A DNA stretch of 64,000 nt, taken from assembly GCA_963693085.1 (NCBI GenBank), contig OY856410.1, forward strand, positions 885,716,335-885,780,334. Direction: 5' to 3'. Below the pieces are notes generated by a model. It saw nothing but the letters and a program-made list of their open reading frames with translations, was not told where the DNA came from and did no database searches. This document shows positions 52,601 to 64,000 of this stretch, piece by piece. Each line of letters starts with the position of its first letter. Position 1 is the first letter of the stretch. The position numbers and the translations under genes were made by a program. Origin of the DNA: Alisma plantago-aquatica (Eukaryota; Streptophyta; Magnoliopsida; Alismatales; Alismataceae).

Positions 52601-54149
52601 AAAGCCATGGAAACTTCTAGATCAATTTTTATTTTATTCTAATTTCTCTTAAGTGGTCATTTTGCAAATTAAACCCAATCGGCAAACTTTTACTGAGATA
52701 TTTGTGCTTAACTCCTTACAAAGTGAAATATTGGGAACAAGTGTACACAAAACCTTAATAATTTCCACTAATTCAACATCTAGGACATATAGGAAAGAAA
52801 AGCTTAGAAAATTGTTGAAACTAATATTACACATGGATTTTAGTTCATTATCACATTACTTCCTCTGAAGATATTTACATAAATTTACTTAGTTGGAGGT
52901 GGTGTATCATGTTTTAGGCATTATTGAATACATAACTTACTTTCGTTACTTATGATATGCAACTATTCATTGTTTAATTCAAATTTTGGTTTTTTTAAGA
53001 TGTTTAGCTTTCCAAAAAATTCAAAATATCTTCACTATCTTTTATAATTTTTTATTACTATTAAATCATTTCCCATCGGTCTTGTTATATGGATATGTTC
53101 AATCTCATTTACATCACTATCAATTTAGTTAGTTATCTTGTTGAGGGTTGGCAAGCTTTCCATACATTGTTAAATGGATATGAATTATATGTTATTAATT
53201 CATATTAAGTGTATCGATGAAGATTGCAACATATTGTTACATGTATTGTAATACATGGTTACATTGATTTATAAATTACACTTTATTGGTTTGTTTTAAG
53301 TGTATGAGTTGTTTACATTATATGATATGATATTTATTATCAAAAAAATTAACCATGTATTAATATTCATTATTAATCATTTTATCTCTAACTACTTATC
53401 ATTTCCTATTAATGACAATGGACTTATCTTGCACATTATATGATTCCTATTTTTTATTGTAAGCATGCTTCCACTTACCTTAAATATTTATCCACATTTC
53501 ATTCTAACCACGTACATAATAATCTCATTTAGGTCTAGAAGGGTATAACTTATACCATATTTGGTAATTTATTCCTTAACTAATTCCAAAGACATACAAA
53601 CCTTAGTATAAGGGTTAGGAGGTAAGGTTTTAGTATGTTACATCATGTGTGTAATAAAGGTGACATATATTACTTATTTAATGAACTTAAGTACATATTA
53701 ATCCATGGTTAGGTTATTAGATCAATTTTGTGTGTACAAAGATGTGTTATGTGATTATTCACCTAATGTTACTAATGTATCATAAGTGGTACGAAACATA
53801 TATATCTTATTAGATGATTACAACTCAAGGTTTTAAGTCCACATTATTACTATGCATTACATAAACCTCATCAACATGTAGAAAGTTCAAGGTTAGGTAC
53901 CATATATTTGAGTCATCACCATATTATTAGTGTTCACTTATCCAAAGCATGGTCAGGGTTATGTGTCCATGGTTAGAGTGATATTTTAGTTATCCATATT
54001 ATGTGCATTAAAAGGTCATTAGGGTTACAAACAAGTGTATTATGGTTTAGATCCACCCTTATTTGGTGAAATATAAAGATAAAGCGTTCAAACCTCATTA
54101 TTGGGATTAGGCTTCTAAAGTCAGGATAGGTAGATTTTAGTATGTTACA
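49667..54149 (-). mobile_element. LTR-like block ending at a polypurine tract
   Basis: A 4.5 kb non-coding block. At its right end the plus strand reads TTTTAGTATGTTACA (54135-54149), then TACTATCTCCCTATTTC. On the minus strand this is a purine-rich tract followed by TGTAACATACTAAAA, the arrangement of a PPT and LTR start. The earlier word TTTTAGTATGTTACA at 53628-53642 suggests an internal duplication. The left end is not defined; it may be the microsatellite zone or lie further left. It parallels the blocks at 24901 and 37222. Open frames 51112-51312, 51169-51369 and 51254-51529 lie in a GC-rich part and lack domains. Confidence 0.45.
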
Positions 54150-56090
54150 TACTATCTCCCTATTTCTTTTAGAAACCATGATTTGTTCCTCCCATATTCA
54201 AATGGGTATGACGGTTACACCTTTTGACATGTGAACCCTACTTGTCACTACACAAGAGAGAGAGATAGAAGGAGATAGATTGCAACATTTGCATGTTTCC
54301 AACAGAAGAGTACTCCTTACTACCATCTCAAGCAATGTGACGTGGAGTTCCCCAGTATTCTACGTGGATTAATTAGTGACATAGTTTCTTTTGTAACAAC
54401 ATTGGGAGGATGTCATTACATTTGTTGTGCGATGCATATTCGCTTGTGAGAAACATCGTAAGATATATTCCACAATAAGGTATATCTTATACCCTTCCTT
54501 ACGGATACATTGTTATTGATGATATTTGCTCATTGGAAACATGGGAGTTTTTATTACTTGTGGTGTACATTTTGTGATAACATTGGGAGGACGTTGTCAA
54601 CATTTTTTATGCATTATGTATTTCCTTATGAGAAACATCATTGGATCTATTCCATGATAAGGAATATCTCACACCCCTCTTTTCAGATACAACATTGTAG
54701 ATGATATTTGCTCATTGGAAACATGGGGAGTCTAAATACTTCTTTTGTGCATGCCGCCTCCATACTTTTGAACAAAATGTTGTGATATGAGCTCTACATT
54801 GTAATTGGAAAAGGAATTTGCAAGGGTATTATGAAGTCAATGATAACTTTTATTTAGGTTGGGTGATCCATAGAGTGAGAAAATAATCACTATTGTTGAT
54901 CATCTCAACATAGTAGATAGAGAGAAACTTTAAAGAAGAATCAACAATAAGAAAATGCACAATTGGGTTTGACTATTGAGATCGACATTCATGGGCTACA
55001 AGATGGAAACCCCCAAACTAGGTTGATGGACATGGAAGCACATAAATCCCACATAAAATTGACAAATATGGAAATCTAGTAAAGGATTCAAAACTTTCAT
55101 TGTGTGTAGAAGATCATGAATAACATGAAAATTAGAGGAAAATTAAAAAATATGTATTGTAAAGCCTCTCTTACAATTGGATTGTCCTAATGAACCTATG
55201 ATACTCCAGGACATCTTAATTCATGTGAAAGATATTATATATAGTTGACTGAAAATGTTGATGGACAAAATATTGGAATCTACACCCATAGTGCATGTAA
55301 ATCTTCAACAATGAACATTAGACATCAACATGCATAGGTATAGGTTTAGCCTATGATAATTAAGCTTTTGATGTTCAATTGGTTTTTTGATCTTTTTATT
55401 TAATGTGAGTATCATTTTTATTATAATTCACAATATAATAATTAGTTATACATTACATTCTATGTTTATATCATGACCACTATTCATTCACTAATGGGAG
55501 TATGATGAAGTTTATGGACATAACATACATAAAGATATCCATTTTTTATGGTGTTGATTCAAATTACTGTCAATTCTTTTATTTGCTTTTATGAAAAATT
55601 ACTTCAGTTATCCATGTTGATGTTCAGAATAATTTAGTGATTAAATTTCTTTAATGGATCATTGACCATGATATTTTTGTGTACCCATCTATTTATTCCT
55701 TCTTTACTTTTCCCATATCCTGATACAAAACTAAGACTATCATGCGCAATGATACTCTACATATAGTTCATCTAACCCCCATAGTTTCAACAGTCAACAC
55801 ACTCCAAACACTGTCTAAAACCATCATTTTGTCCCCTACAAGTTTGCTAGTAGCAATTGAGGAGAGAAAAATCACTTGATTAAACCTCAAAAGCAAGTCC
55901 AATTAAGCTATTTTAAGGGAGGAAAGAGAGAATCTACATTTGAATGACCAATAAAGGGGGCACTGGGATAAGAAGAAGGGAGGCAAGTGACTAGCCTAAA
56001 TCACACGTCCAAAAAGGGGCAGATCTAGATTAGTCAAACTTTTAAGAAAGCAACCCGACACTTAAGCCCCCGCAACTATTATACAGGGTA
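54150..56090. other. no gene; contains a 181-bp tandem duplication
   Basis: AT-rich sequence between the LTR-like block and the next LTR. Apart from the tandem repeat I see no coding or structural feature. Confidence 0.4.
54380..54740. repeat. two-copy tandem repeat, period 181
   Basis: The word ATTGGGAGG occurs at 54401 and 54582, and TTGCTCATTGGAAACATGGG at about 54525 and 54706. The units also share GAGAAACATC and GATGATATTTGCTC. The copies differ at many sites. Confidence 0.8.
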
Positions 56091-57688
56091 TGATGTAGTA
56101 GTCAGGGTCGAACCACGTGGATAGGGTTGGCAGGCGTTAAGCATATAAGGTCTCACACTCATATACTCCGGATAAAGAGGTAGTTTAAAAGGGTGTTCCC
56201 AAGGGAACGATGGTATTCAAACCAAAGTAAATCAAATAAAACAAAGATAAGAAGAACAAAGTGTAATAAAAGAAGATGTAAAAGAATATATGGAGGAAAA
56301 CTTGGATTGGGTTTCACCTACTAAGACTTATCACCAACATGCAACATCATCTCTCCCTCTCATATACTTCTATCAAGATTACAAGCAATCATACATGGTG
56401 TCTATTCCCTCCTCTCTCAAAATAAGGATAGATCTAAGTCAAGGGGTAACCTCTCTCTCGAGATGATTACACAAAAACACATAACAAAACGTATGATCTC
56501 AAGCTTTAGCATTCCAACACTGCCATGCATTCGTACTACTCCATGACACAAGATAAAAGTGATATTACTTTCTCGAGATATCAACAATAAAACATCACAA
56601 GATGGTAGCTAAGCATACAAGTGAAGCATTAAAATCGGTGCATGGAGATAATCTTGACAAGAGTATATATATTCAAAACAGAGAGACAATATACATGTTG
56701 GGAGAGCCTTAGTGGCTACTCCCAACCCAAGTTAAGATGTTTAGCTACACATGTTCACGGGCAGCATAACGGTGTTACAAGAAGATAGATACATCAAGTT
56801 CCACAAAGTGATGAGGGAAGTATAGAGAGATGGGAGTGGTAGATTTAGATAGAGAGAGAAGGACGTGATACAACTCACTACTTATTTAGATCTAAATCTA
56901 GATCTAGAAGGTCGATGGCACAAACAGTCTTCTTCTCTCGAAGAAGATGGAGCCTTCAGTCTTCTCTCTCCTCAACTTCCACCTTTGGAGAACCAAGACT
57001 GATTGGATGTATGGGGATGAGTCTGGAAAATGGTAGCACTTCGTGGTACTATTTGATCTGATCTATGATCTAATCATTTGACAGGTCAAGTGGGTGGCCT
57101 ATTTATAGGCACATTACACCGACTTAACCCCTCAACCACGGTCGAGTTCTAGTCTCGGGTGAAGCTCGATTACTATAGAGGCTTCGTTGCCATTCATTCC
57201 TCGGTCGAGGTCGATTGAACCCCTTCCTCGGTCGTGGTCTAGTTGTTGCATTCTTGGCTGAGGATCGCAGTCGAGGTCAACCAAGAAACCCCCTCAGTCG
57301 CGGTCTAGTTTTTGTGGCCTTCTGTTAGGACCGTGGTCGAGGTCGATGTGTGCCTTTCCTTGGAGACCTTGAGGTCGCGGTCTTTATGTCGGTCACAGTT
57401 TCCATGTTGATCGCGGTCGTGAAGAGTTTGGGTGCAAATTGACCGTGAGCGTAGGGTATTAGGGTGAACTTGGAGACCTCGACCATGGTGAGATTGTCTT
57501 TGCTGGATAAATGAGTCACGGTCAAGGTGATGACCATGACCTGGGCTAGATATGTACCTGACATCAAGGGGGAAATGTGTAAGTGAAATATTTGACATTA
57601 GATGCTAAAATAGTGGGGAAAGTTAGCAAAGATATGCTATGGAAGGTACAAAATGTATGTAAAAAGTGTGTAAAATAAAGTGTTATCA
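56091..57688 (-). repeat. LTR of a Tat-like gypsy element (3' LTR of the element to the right)
   Basis: The right end reads GTGTTATCA (to 57688) and is followed by ACTCCCCAAAAC. On the minus strand this is GTTTTGGGGAG then TGATAACAC, a polypurine tract and LTR start typical of Tat/Athila gypsy elements. The left end is placed at TGATGTAGTAG (56091) by analogy with the 1.66 kb solo LTR and is uncertain. 57118-57560 contains repeated GGTCGCGGTC/GGTCGAGGTCGA words. The two overlapping minus-strand frames at 57305-57598 are readings of that tract. Confidence 0.6.
57118..57560. repeat. clustered GGTCGAGGTCGA/GGTCGCGGTC motifs in the LTR
   Basis: More than a dozen variants (CGGTCGAG, CGGTCGTGGTCTAG, CGCAGTCGAGGTC, GGTCGCGGTC, GATCGCGGTCGTG) in about 440 bases. 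The same kind of word returns at 63871-64000. Confidence 0.8.
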
Positions 57689-57700
57689 ACTCCCCAAAAC
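57689..57700 (-). other. polypurine tract
   Basis: The minus strand reads GTTTTGGGGAGT immediately before the LTR start. Confidence 0.65.
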
Positions 57701-58931
57701 ATAGAATCAAGCTTGCCCTCAGGCTAAGTGTAAGCTCGAAATCATAGAGAGAAAGAGCAGATTTGTGTGAAAAATTTTATGAAACTTAACACTACTGAGT
57801 TATCTCATCCTTGCATCAAGACTGTTGTGGTATGCTTTCTCAACCCTTAAAGTCTCATTCCGCCCTGTTATATCTAGAGTTGCACAACTTCTAGTTCTCA
57901 CCATTGCCTTCAATTGTAAAAGGTTTCTCCTTCTCAACATATCACCCCTTCCCTTTAGGTTACTAACCATACTAGTACAACATCTCCTCGAGGGGTAGTT
58001 TCACACTCTTTCTTTATTTTTAGTTGGCCTTATGCTAATGTGTTTAGGTAGGCTTTAAGCTTTAAGTGTTTTCCTCTTCTCCTGATCTCCCTCACCCACA
58101 ACTATCATAAGGACAGTGTTTCCCTTTTGGGTGTCTGACTTTAAGTCAGGTGGTTTCGTGAGTTTCATTCTGGATCGGAGGTGGGTAAGTTTGGCTTCAA
58201 GGTTCCACTTACGGGGTATGACATATCTGCATTCGTGAGTGCAGCAATACACCGGTCGTGTGGAAACTTTTGGCATCTTTTAGGCAAAACTCTCATTAAA
58301 AAAATCTTTTTTCTTTTTGGTTTTTTATACCTCCTTTTTGGCTTGGGTGAGAGGGATTTAAGCAGTGTTCTGGATGGCCAAGTCTCTTTTTTTTGTCCCA
58401 AGTGGGGATGGATTTACTTGAAAGGGTAGTTGTTTCCTTCTCTATGGAGATAAGGATTTTCTTATTGGAATCGTCAGGTGAGGGTGGTTGGTCAGGAGTA
58501 TGGATAGGTGAAGTTCTCTAGTTTCCAAGGGTTTCATGAGCTTAGGGTTATTGCATACATAATGTCTTACTGCAAGAATGAGATAGAGAAATGTTGCTAT
58601 GTTTCTCTTTTTACCTTTATGTGTATTAGATGCTCGTATATTTCTCTCTAGGAAAATGATAGTACTACAACTTTTAGCATGAAAATAGACTAAATTCTAA
58701 ATTCTAAGGTAACTTTACAAAAAAATTTAGGCAAAAAGGGAGGAGTAGTTTAGCAGAACTAAAATATGTACATGTAAAGTTTGTGGAAATATGAAAAAAA
58801 TTGAAAATTTGAGAGGTAAAAATGGTGATAAAATTGTATCTCTCTAGCCCGTTTATGACCCCTCCCCCAAACTTATCCTTCGCCCGGACCAAGGTGTCAA
58901 AATTTGAGTGAGACGTATAAATGGGCTTTCT
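57701..58931. other. 3' non-coding interior of the Tat-like element
   Basis: The words CTTGCCCTCAGGCTAAG next to the PPT are typical of Tat-type 3' leaders. Beyond that no domain is seen; the overlapping frames at 58055-58429 are not convincing. Confidence 0.45.
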
Positions 58932-59500
58932 TTATTCTGGTTTATTGGTGATGAAGGCCCACTTGGACTCGAGGAGCATACTTGTGTATACTCCTTGCAA
59001 CGAATGATACTGCTCATATTGCATCCCCTCCACTTTTGTACTCAGGTTGGCTAGGGCTGTCATCCAAGCTAGACAGTAGAATCCGCATTCATTCGATAGA
59101 GGCACGTACTGAGGGCTCCTATGACAGAATTGTGTCTTCTTAAAGTCTTTACTTTTTGTATGCGTGTACCCTTTGTCATGACTTTTTAGCATATCAACAA
59201 TCGCCTCCACGCATGTGATAACCTTTTCTTCTGTTGGGGTCTTTGCGGTAGTCATGTTTGTCTTTTTGTTCAATCCAAAGGTTGCGTCTGAGCTATTATA
59301 TAATATTGTAGTCCTTTTTATGATGTCGACCCCCGGCAAAGTCTAATGACTGTCATGAAGAATCGGCAGGAAAATGTAGTTCGGGAGGAACGTCGTGAGG
59401 TGTTGTTATAGGCGTTCCTTCTTGCCTGATCTTTTATCTTTTATGATGTCATCTACCAGTAGGAAGTATGCCATATGTGCATTTGGCATGTTGTCGCTTA
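58932..59500 (-). pseudogene. second Ulp1/C48-like cysteine protease module
   Basis: The minus strand reads LPNYIFLPILHDSH, a stop where Ulp1 has Trp, then TLPGVDIIKRTTILYNS; 70 residues on comes YVPLSNECGFYCLAWMTALA. The likely catalytic residues are His (59346-59348), Asp (59325-59327) and Cys (59085-59087). The His-to-Cys distance of 87 codons suits the family. Ulp1 proteases remove SUMO from proteins; for a mobile element the target is unknown. Confidence 0.65.
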
Positions 59501-60079
59501 AGAGGGCTTGGTAGCTGACATTGTGTTTACTGATAGGTACCCTCCTGTTCTCAGTGCATCTTGGAGGTCGTCCTTCAGCACACATATCCCCTCCCTTTCA
59601 AATACAGCTTCGACCAACATGTCATCTTCTTTTAAGGACTCCATTATGATGTTTAGTGATTCTGAAGATAGGCTAGTGCAGCTCCATCAGTCGAAGTCCT
59701 TGAAAGTAGGTATTTTCTTCCCCGCCGGTCCATTTGGTTTTTCTTTTGATGGATCATCTTCCTCTACTTCTCCTTCTTCTGGTTGTTCTATTGGAGGCTG
59801 CTCTCCTTATGTCTCTGGTATGCTTGCTGCAGTAGCTCCAGCATCTGTGCTCCAACCTTCTTTCCATGCCTCATCCCTAGCTGGCTCTGTTGGATCAATC
59901 CACATGGTTTTTAGTTGTTCCCTCCAAGTTTCCTTTTTAGGTAGAGGGATCTCCTTATGAAGTCTTCATAGTATTGCGTCTGAAGGCATCGCCAGGTCGC
60001 TAAAAAAATGACAATCGTAGATGACCTCCATTATGTACACACCTCACAGCCTGTGTAGATCTTCTATGCATAAGTCCTA

Positions 60080-60640
60080 CAGCAAGATGCCCTTATTGAT
60101 AGCTTCCATCAACCTTAGTATGATGAAGGTGCAATCCCCTGAGCTGGCCTATTTTTGTGGCACTTTCTTACAGATAGAAAATAATTTCTAGATTTTGTTG
60201 AAGCTATCATCTATTAATTGTATCGCTCTCTACAGACATAGCGATATCTTTAGGACATCTCCAGCTTCTTTCTTTTTATATATAAGGGCAGTACTATCCA
60301 GTTTGGTTGCACAGCAGTTGAGCACTATTATCTTTCAGTCATATAGATCGACAACAATCAGAGCCTAGTGTTTCACGTTCCTTATAGGTGGGACTACGAA
60401 CTTTGTTCCCTTTCTATATACTACTTCTTTCAGCTCAGTCACATCAGCAGCCTCATAGTCCTCATTGTATAAGAGGCTTGCTAGATGTGTCATTGAACAC
60501 TAGATGCACCTTGTCTGAGTGTAGGAACTCTTCGAGGAGGGTGGCGCACAACACTTTAAAGAGTTTCTTGTGCACCCGTGCCTTTTTTAAGAATGTCCCT
60601 TTGAGGTGTTCTCTAGTTAGATTTCTACCCTTGTTGTGAT
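60080..60640 (-). pseudogene. first Ulp1/C48-like cysteine protease module
   Basis: The minus strand reads TKFVVPPIRNVKH, a stop where Trp is expected, then ALIVVDLYD-stop-KIIVLNCC, and further KKVPQK-stop-ASSGDCTFIILRLMEAI. His is 60368-60370, Asp 60347-60349 and Cys 60131-60133, 79 codons after His. This is the canonical H-D-Q-C layout including the VPQ word before GDC. The Gly after Cys is Thr here. It is a separate module from the one at 59500-58932. Confidence 0.7.
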
Positions 60641-63600
60641 ATATGACATCTGCTATGGGTAGATTGTCGTCTAGGATATCCACTAATATGTGGACATCTC
60701 TGCATGTGATTCTTGATAGCGCAGTCATATCCATTCCTATCATCTTGCACGGCAGAGGGGGAGCCACACCTAATTCTACCTCTTTAACTAGTATGCTCCG
60801 CTCCTTGGCGGGCTCATTCATGAAGAAAGCAGTGAGTCTACCTTCCTCTTCGTTCGAGGTTCCATCATGTACTACAGTGAGGGGTGTTTTTCTGATTGTA
60901 TGTGGGCTCTCTATACTTGTTGGGATCGGTGTAGTCACCTTTTCTGCCACCTCTAAGGAAGCTTCTACAATTGTGCCATCTTTGACATTACTTTCCTCAG
61001 ATGTGTGACCCAGCTTGGCGGCGGCCAGTTCTGCTAGACTCACCTCCATCTTCCCATCATAGATGTGGTCGTTCTGCTCGTTGTGGATTGGGGATTGTGA
61101 GAAGCCACTGCACATGTCCATCCCAAATGTCAAATCGTCCAGCAATTTATCTATATCTCTGAGCTCTCTAGACATTAGATCTTCTGTCCTTATGCTCTCT
61201 GCTCTGGTGACGACTACTTGTGTTGGTTCTTGTGATGCAGCCTTTCCTGTGGTTGGGGTAGTTTTGTCTTCTGTTGGTTCCCCCTTCCCCTTATTATCTC
61301 CTACTTTGTCCTCTTAGGGACTGTTGTTCAAATCTAGCTCCCCTGATAACGTAGTAGTCTTCTTCTTTGTTTTGTTGTCTTTGGGATAGCCTGATGGCGG
61401 TGTTGCTTCCTTTTCTTTAGGTTCAGATGTTGAGGTAGTTTTTACATTAGCGCTTTCTTCTTTTTACATTGAACATGTACATGTCCCTCCCACATTGTCA
61501 ATATCATCGGGGTTTGGAGGGCTTGATGGAGCTTGTGATGTCGAGGGGTCTTCCACGTGCTTGCTCTTCTTCCTACATTGTTGGTTGTCGAATTCTTCAT
61601 TTTGGGCTTCCAGCTTCTGGCGGTCTTCTTCCAAACGTTAGCGCTCCTGGTTGAGATCATTCATTGTTGTCTTGTATCCACTTGTTAAGTGGTCTCTATC
61701 AGCCCGCATAGCATTCTTGTCTCTCCTGAGGGCTACCATTTCCTCTGTGAGGGCCTTCAGTGCTCCCATCATAGCATTCTGGGTGTTTATCACCCCTTAT
61801 ATGAACTGGGGTAGCACCTCAGTCCTCTCATTCAGTGTTTGTACCTGCTTGGTTAGCGTACACAAGGTGGAGGTAATGCTCAAATTAAATTCAGATGTTT
61901 GATGCATGTGTTGCCACAGTGCATCAAACTTGTTACCCACTATGTCTCCGAAGGTTGGAGGGTGTCGTGGATGTGACTCCACATGTGTCGTAGATGCTTG
62001 TGGTTCCTTTGACGGTGGAGTTAGTAGTGTCGGGCTAGGCACTCTATGCTCTAATTGTCTCAGTGTTTGAAGGATCACTTCTGGTATCGTCGTTTTGGGT
62101 ACATCTTCGGAGTCCTTGCCCTGCTGGTGGGGGTCTTGTTTGCCCATCACTTGTTGTTTGGTGGTTGCCGCCTTAAGGTATGGACTTTTTCTTATTGTAT
62201 CGTTTGAGTTCACCTGGACATCCTGCTCTGTTATTTCTTTGTGATGTTGGCACTCCTCACCCACTATTGTTTCAGTTGCTATGGGAGGTGAGGTTGCCTT
62301 TAGAGTTGTGGGCTTGTCTACTACTTCCTTCTTCTTCCTTATAGCTAGCTTTTTCTTCTCCTCTGGCTTCTTCTTCTCTATCTCTACAGATTTGTCTTTA
62401 CTGCCTTCTTCATTAGCTGATGGTGTCTTTTCCACGATATTGTTGATGGCCCTTGAGTACATCTTGTTGATGTCTTCTTGGGTGAGCCGCAGCTTGTGGG
62501 CATCATAATACACCATCGTTGGGAGGGGAAGGAGCTTCTTTGAGCATCTCTACTTATAGTACAACTTGTCTCCTTTCTGTGCCAGGATTCCCGCATTGAC
62601 GAGGGACTTGATGTTGATCTGTGTCTGTCCCTCTATTACTTTATATTTCTTCAACACTTCTGCATTCATAAAATGGCATGCTATCTTTGTTATCTAGCCT
62701 CCCATGTAGAACTCCTGGTTCCCTCCCACAACTGTTGATAGCCTTTTGATTAGTATTTTCCCTATGTTCACAAGCTTCCTTTACAGCATCGACCAAATCA
62801 TGAACAGATCTCCCTTTGTTACTCCCACTATCTCTGACCTCGTATATATCGTGTTAGCCGTTATCTTTTATATCACTCTGATAAAGCATGAGGTGATCAG
62901 GGTAGCCTTTGAGTTCTGGGAGTGATGTTCATCTTCTCCCATCAGGTCTTCCCACATCTTATGGCTATCATATCTGATGATCTCCTACTCTCCCGGGGTG
63001 GCTGAGCAGGCATGTGCTTCTGTTGTTGTTTTTTGTGAATATAGTATTCAACATTGCTTCTGTGATTGTGTGAGACTTTCCCCCTAGTCTCACGTCCAGC
63101 TTGTAGTCAGCCGCCCTTTTTGCATTCTTGTTTAGTGAAAATAGGAATCCAGTCATCAATTGCTTCGAGGATGGGGCTTTTGAGGTGCATAGGGTGCACA
63201 GATTTGCACTCTCTAAGAACTTGATGACCCTGTCATAGACTCTCATCTTTTTAAAGTCATCTACATCCAGGTACCCCGTGGGCCTGAAGATCTTCACGTG
63301 TGACATCCAGTCATATTGCAATTGGTGTACAACGTCTCTTGGTACAAATGGAGGCCCACTGTGCTCTAGGGCTGCCTCCTCAGTATCTTCTCCCTTCTTG
63401 TGGGTTGTCTCTACCTCTTGCCCTTTTGTCTTTATAGCAGTTATCACCTTTACCTTTTTGTTGCTTCTGGTTGCCTTGGGCTCAGCCTTCCTCTTGCCCA
63501 GACTCTTTAGCTCAGACTCTGTGGGTTGGTATTCTGAGGTTCCTATCTGTGTTGCGCTCTGTGCAGACTTTGACCCTTATGGTCTCTGGTGACCCAAAAT

Positions 63601-63773
63601 GTTCTGATATTTTCCATCCGTAGTTGTAGTTGTAGCCTTCTGACTAGTGGCAGGCTTGTATTGGTCTCCAAGGCCTTTGCTAGCTTCTCCACAATCATTT
63701 CTATCTCTTTAAATGAGGTTGCCCTCTTTGCCAATGAGTCGTTAGTTGAAGAAGACATCCTGAAAATTTTCAA

Positions 63774-64000
63774 ATTGATTTTATAATTAATATATCTTTC
63801 AATTCATCAGTGATTCTATTTAACTTTTCTCATATGTATATGTATGTTGTATATTTTTAGTCATTTCCCTAAGACCGCGACCCACGGTCATTACTTATGA
63901 ATTTAAGAACACCGTGACTGCGGTCTATGTTGATGAAAAAGAAGCAGACGTGGTCAAAAGGAAACAACCAAAGGAGACCGTGACTCGAGGTCAATAGGTC
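63774..64000. other. leader region with accgcggtc-type motifs at window end
   Basis: AT-rich start, then from 63871 CGCGACCCACGGTC, CACCGTGACTGCGGTC and GACCGTGACTCGAGGTC. These match the style of the LTR motif cluster at 57118-57560, so this may be the near edge of the partner LTR or leader, but I find no direct alignment to the left LTR end. Confidence 0.4.

Larger units (their letters stand above)
58932..63759 (-). pseudogene. transposon-carried gene with two Ulp1-like protease modules, degenerate
   Basis: A 4.8 kb minus-strand series of frames. From the N-terminus: MSSSTNDSLAKRATSF and a helical start (63759-63543); a block with VPRDVVHQLQYDWMSHVKIF and VRLGGKSHTITEAMLNTIFT (63447-62968), which resembles the N-terminal domain of plant transposon proteins linked to Ulp1; a Lys/Glu- and Pro-rich part followed by heptads (62516-61797) and a further coiled coil (61797-61440); a Glu/Asp-rich region (61175-60462); then two Ulp1/C48-like modules (about 60640-60080 and 59500-58932). 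Most breaks are single stops, several of them Trp codons. No gag-pol or DDE domain is visible. It may be the captured gene of a retrotransposon, given the LTR and PPT downstream, or of a Mutator/CACTA-type element. Confidence 0.6.

Noticed and set aside
57305..57598. Two overlapping frames with His/Arg/Asp-rich content
   Set aside because: They are readings of the GGTCGCGGTC motif cluster in the LTR.
59508..63592. Plus-strand frames of 60-150 codons across the last 4 kb
   Set aside because: They are antisense shadows of the minus-strand Ulp1-type gene; Ser/Leu/Val-rich with no domains.

Overview
This window is nuclear DNA of a flowering plant. It contains no intact host gene that I can recognise. 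It is a stack of decayed organelle DNA and transposable elements: (i) a broken and rearranged insertion of plastid DNA (NUPT) in the first 19.6 kb, and (ii) about 44 kb of nested LTR retrotransposons, one large CACTA element, two MITEs lodged in TA microsatellites and a degenerate transposon gene. The organism is inferred to be an angiosperm from the plastid gene order (trnC-petN-psbM-trnD-trnY-trnE-trnT-psbD-psbC and atpF-atpH-atpI-rps2-rpoC2) and from the TE families. I cannot name a species.

Layout, 1-19.6 kb: plastid segment A (trnC to the middle of psbC, 1 to about 12329), then a piece of plastid 23S rRNA (about 12345-12990, minus strand), then plastid segment B (atpF intron to rpoC2, about 12991-19630). 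In a plastid chromosome B lies upstream of A and 23S lies in the inverted repeat, so three non-adjacent plastid pieces have been joined. Every plastid gene is decayed, mostly by C-to-T / G-to-A changes; several Trp codons became stops. Two younger insertions split the NUPT: a 4.55 kb PIF/Harbinger element with both of its genes nearly readable (about 3690-8243, in the trnD-trnY spacer), and a 1.66 kb solo LTR with a 5-bp target duplication (16996-18658, in the rps2-rpoC2 spacer).

Layout, 19.6-54.2 kb: anonymous AT-rich DNA, then an LTR retrotransposon in minus orientation with 3.35 kb LTRs, a tRNA-iMet primer binding site, a polypurine tract and only about 1 kb of non-coding interior (a LARD-like derivative, 25665-46874). 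Its right-hand LTR is split by a complete 13.5 kb CACTA transposon (32513-45993; TIR CACTAGTACAAA, target duplication TTC) carrying a TNP2-type transposase gene and a TNPA/Ptta-type gene, both degenerate. The CACTA element contains another LTR-like block. At 48.7-49.7 kb two different MITEs sit back to back, each bounded by TA repeats. A further LTR-like block ends at 54149 beside a polypurine tract.

Layout, 54.2-64 kb: a two-copy 181-bp tandem repeat, an LTR with CG-rich repeated motifs ending at a polypurine tract (57688), and a long minus-strand degenerate gene (63759 to 58932). That gene has an N-terminal domain resembling a plant-transposon protein, a charged and coiled-coil middle, and two successive Ulp1/C48-like cysteine protease modules. 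This tandem-protease gene and the TA-bounded MITE pair are the observations I consider most worth following up.
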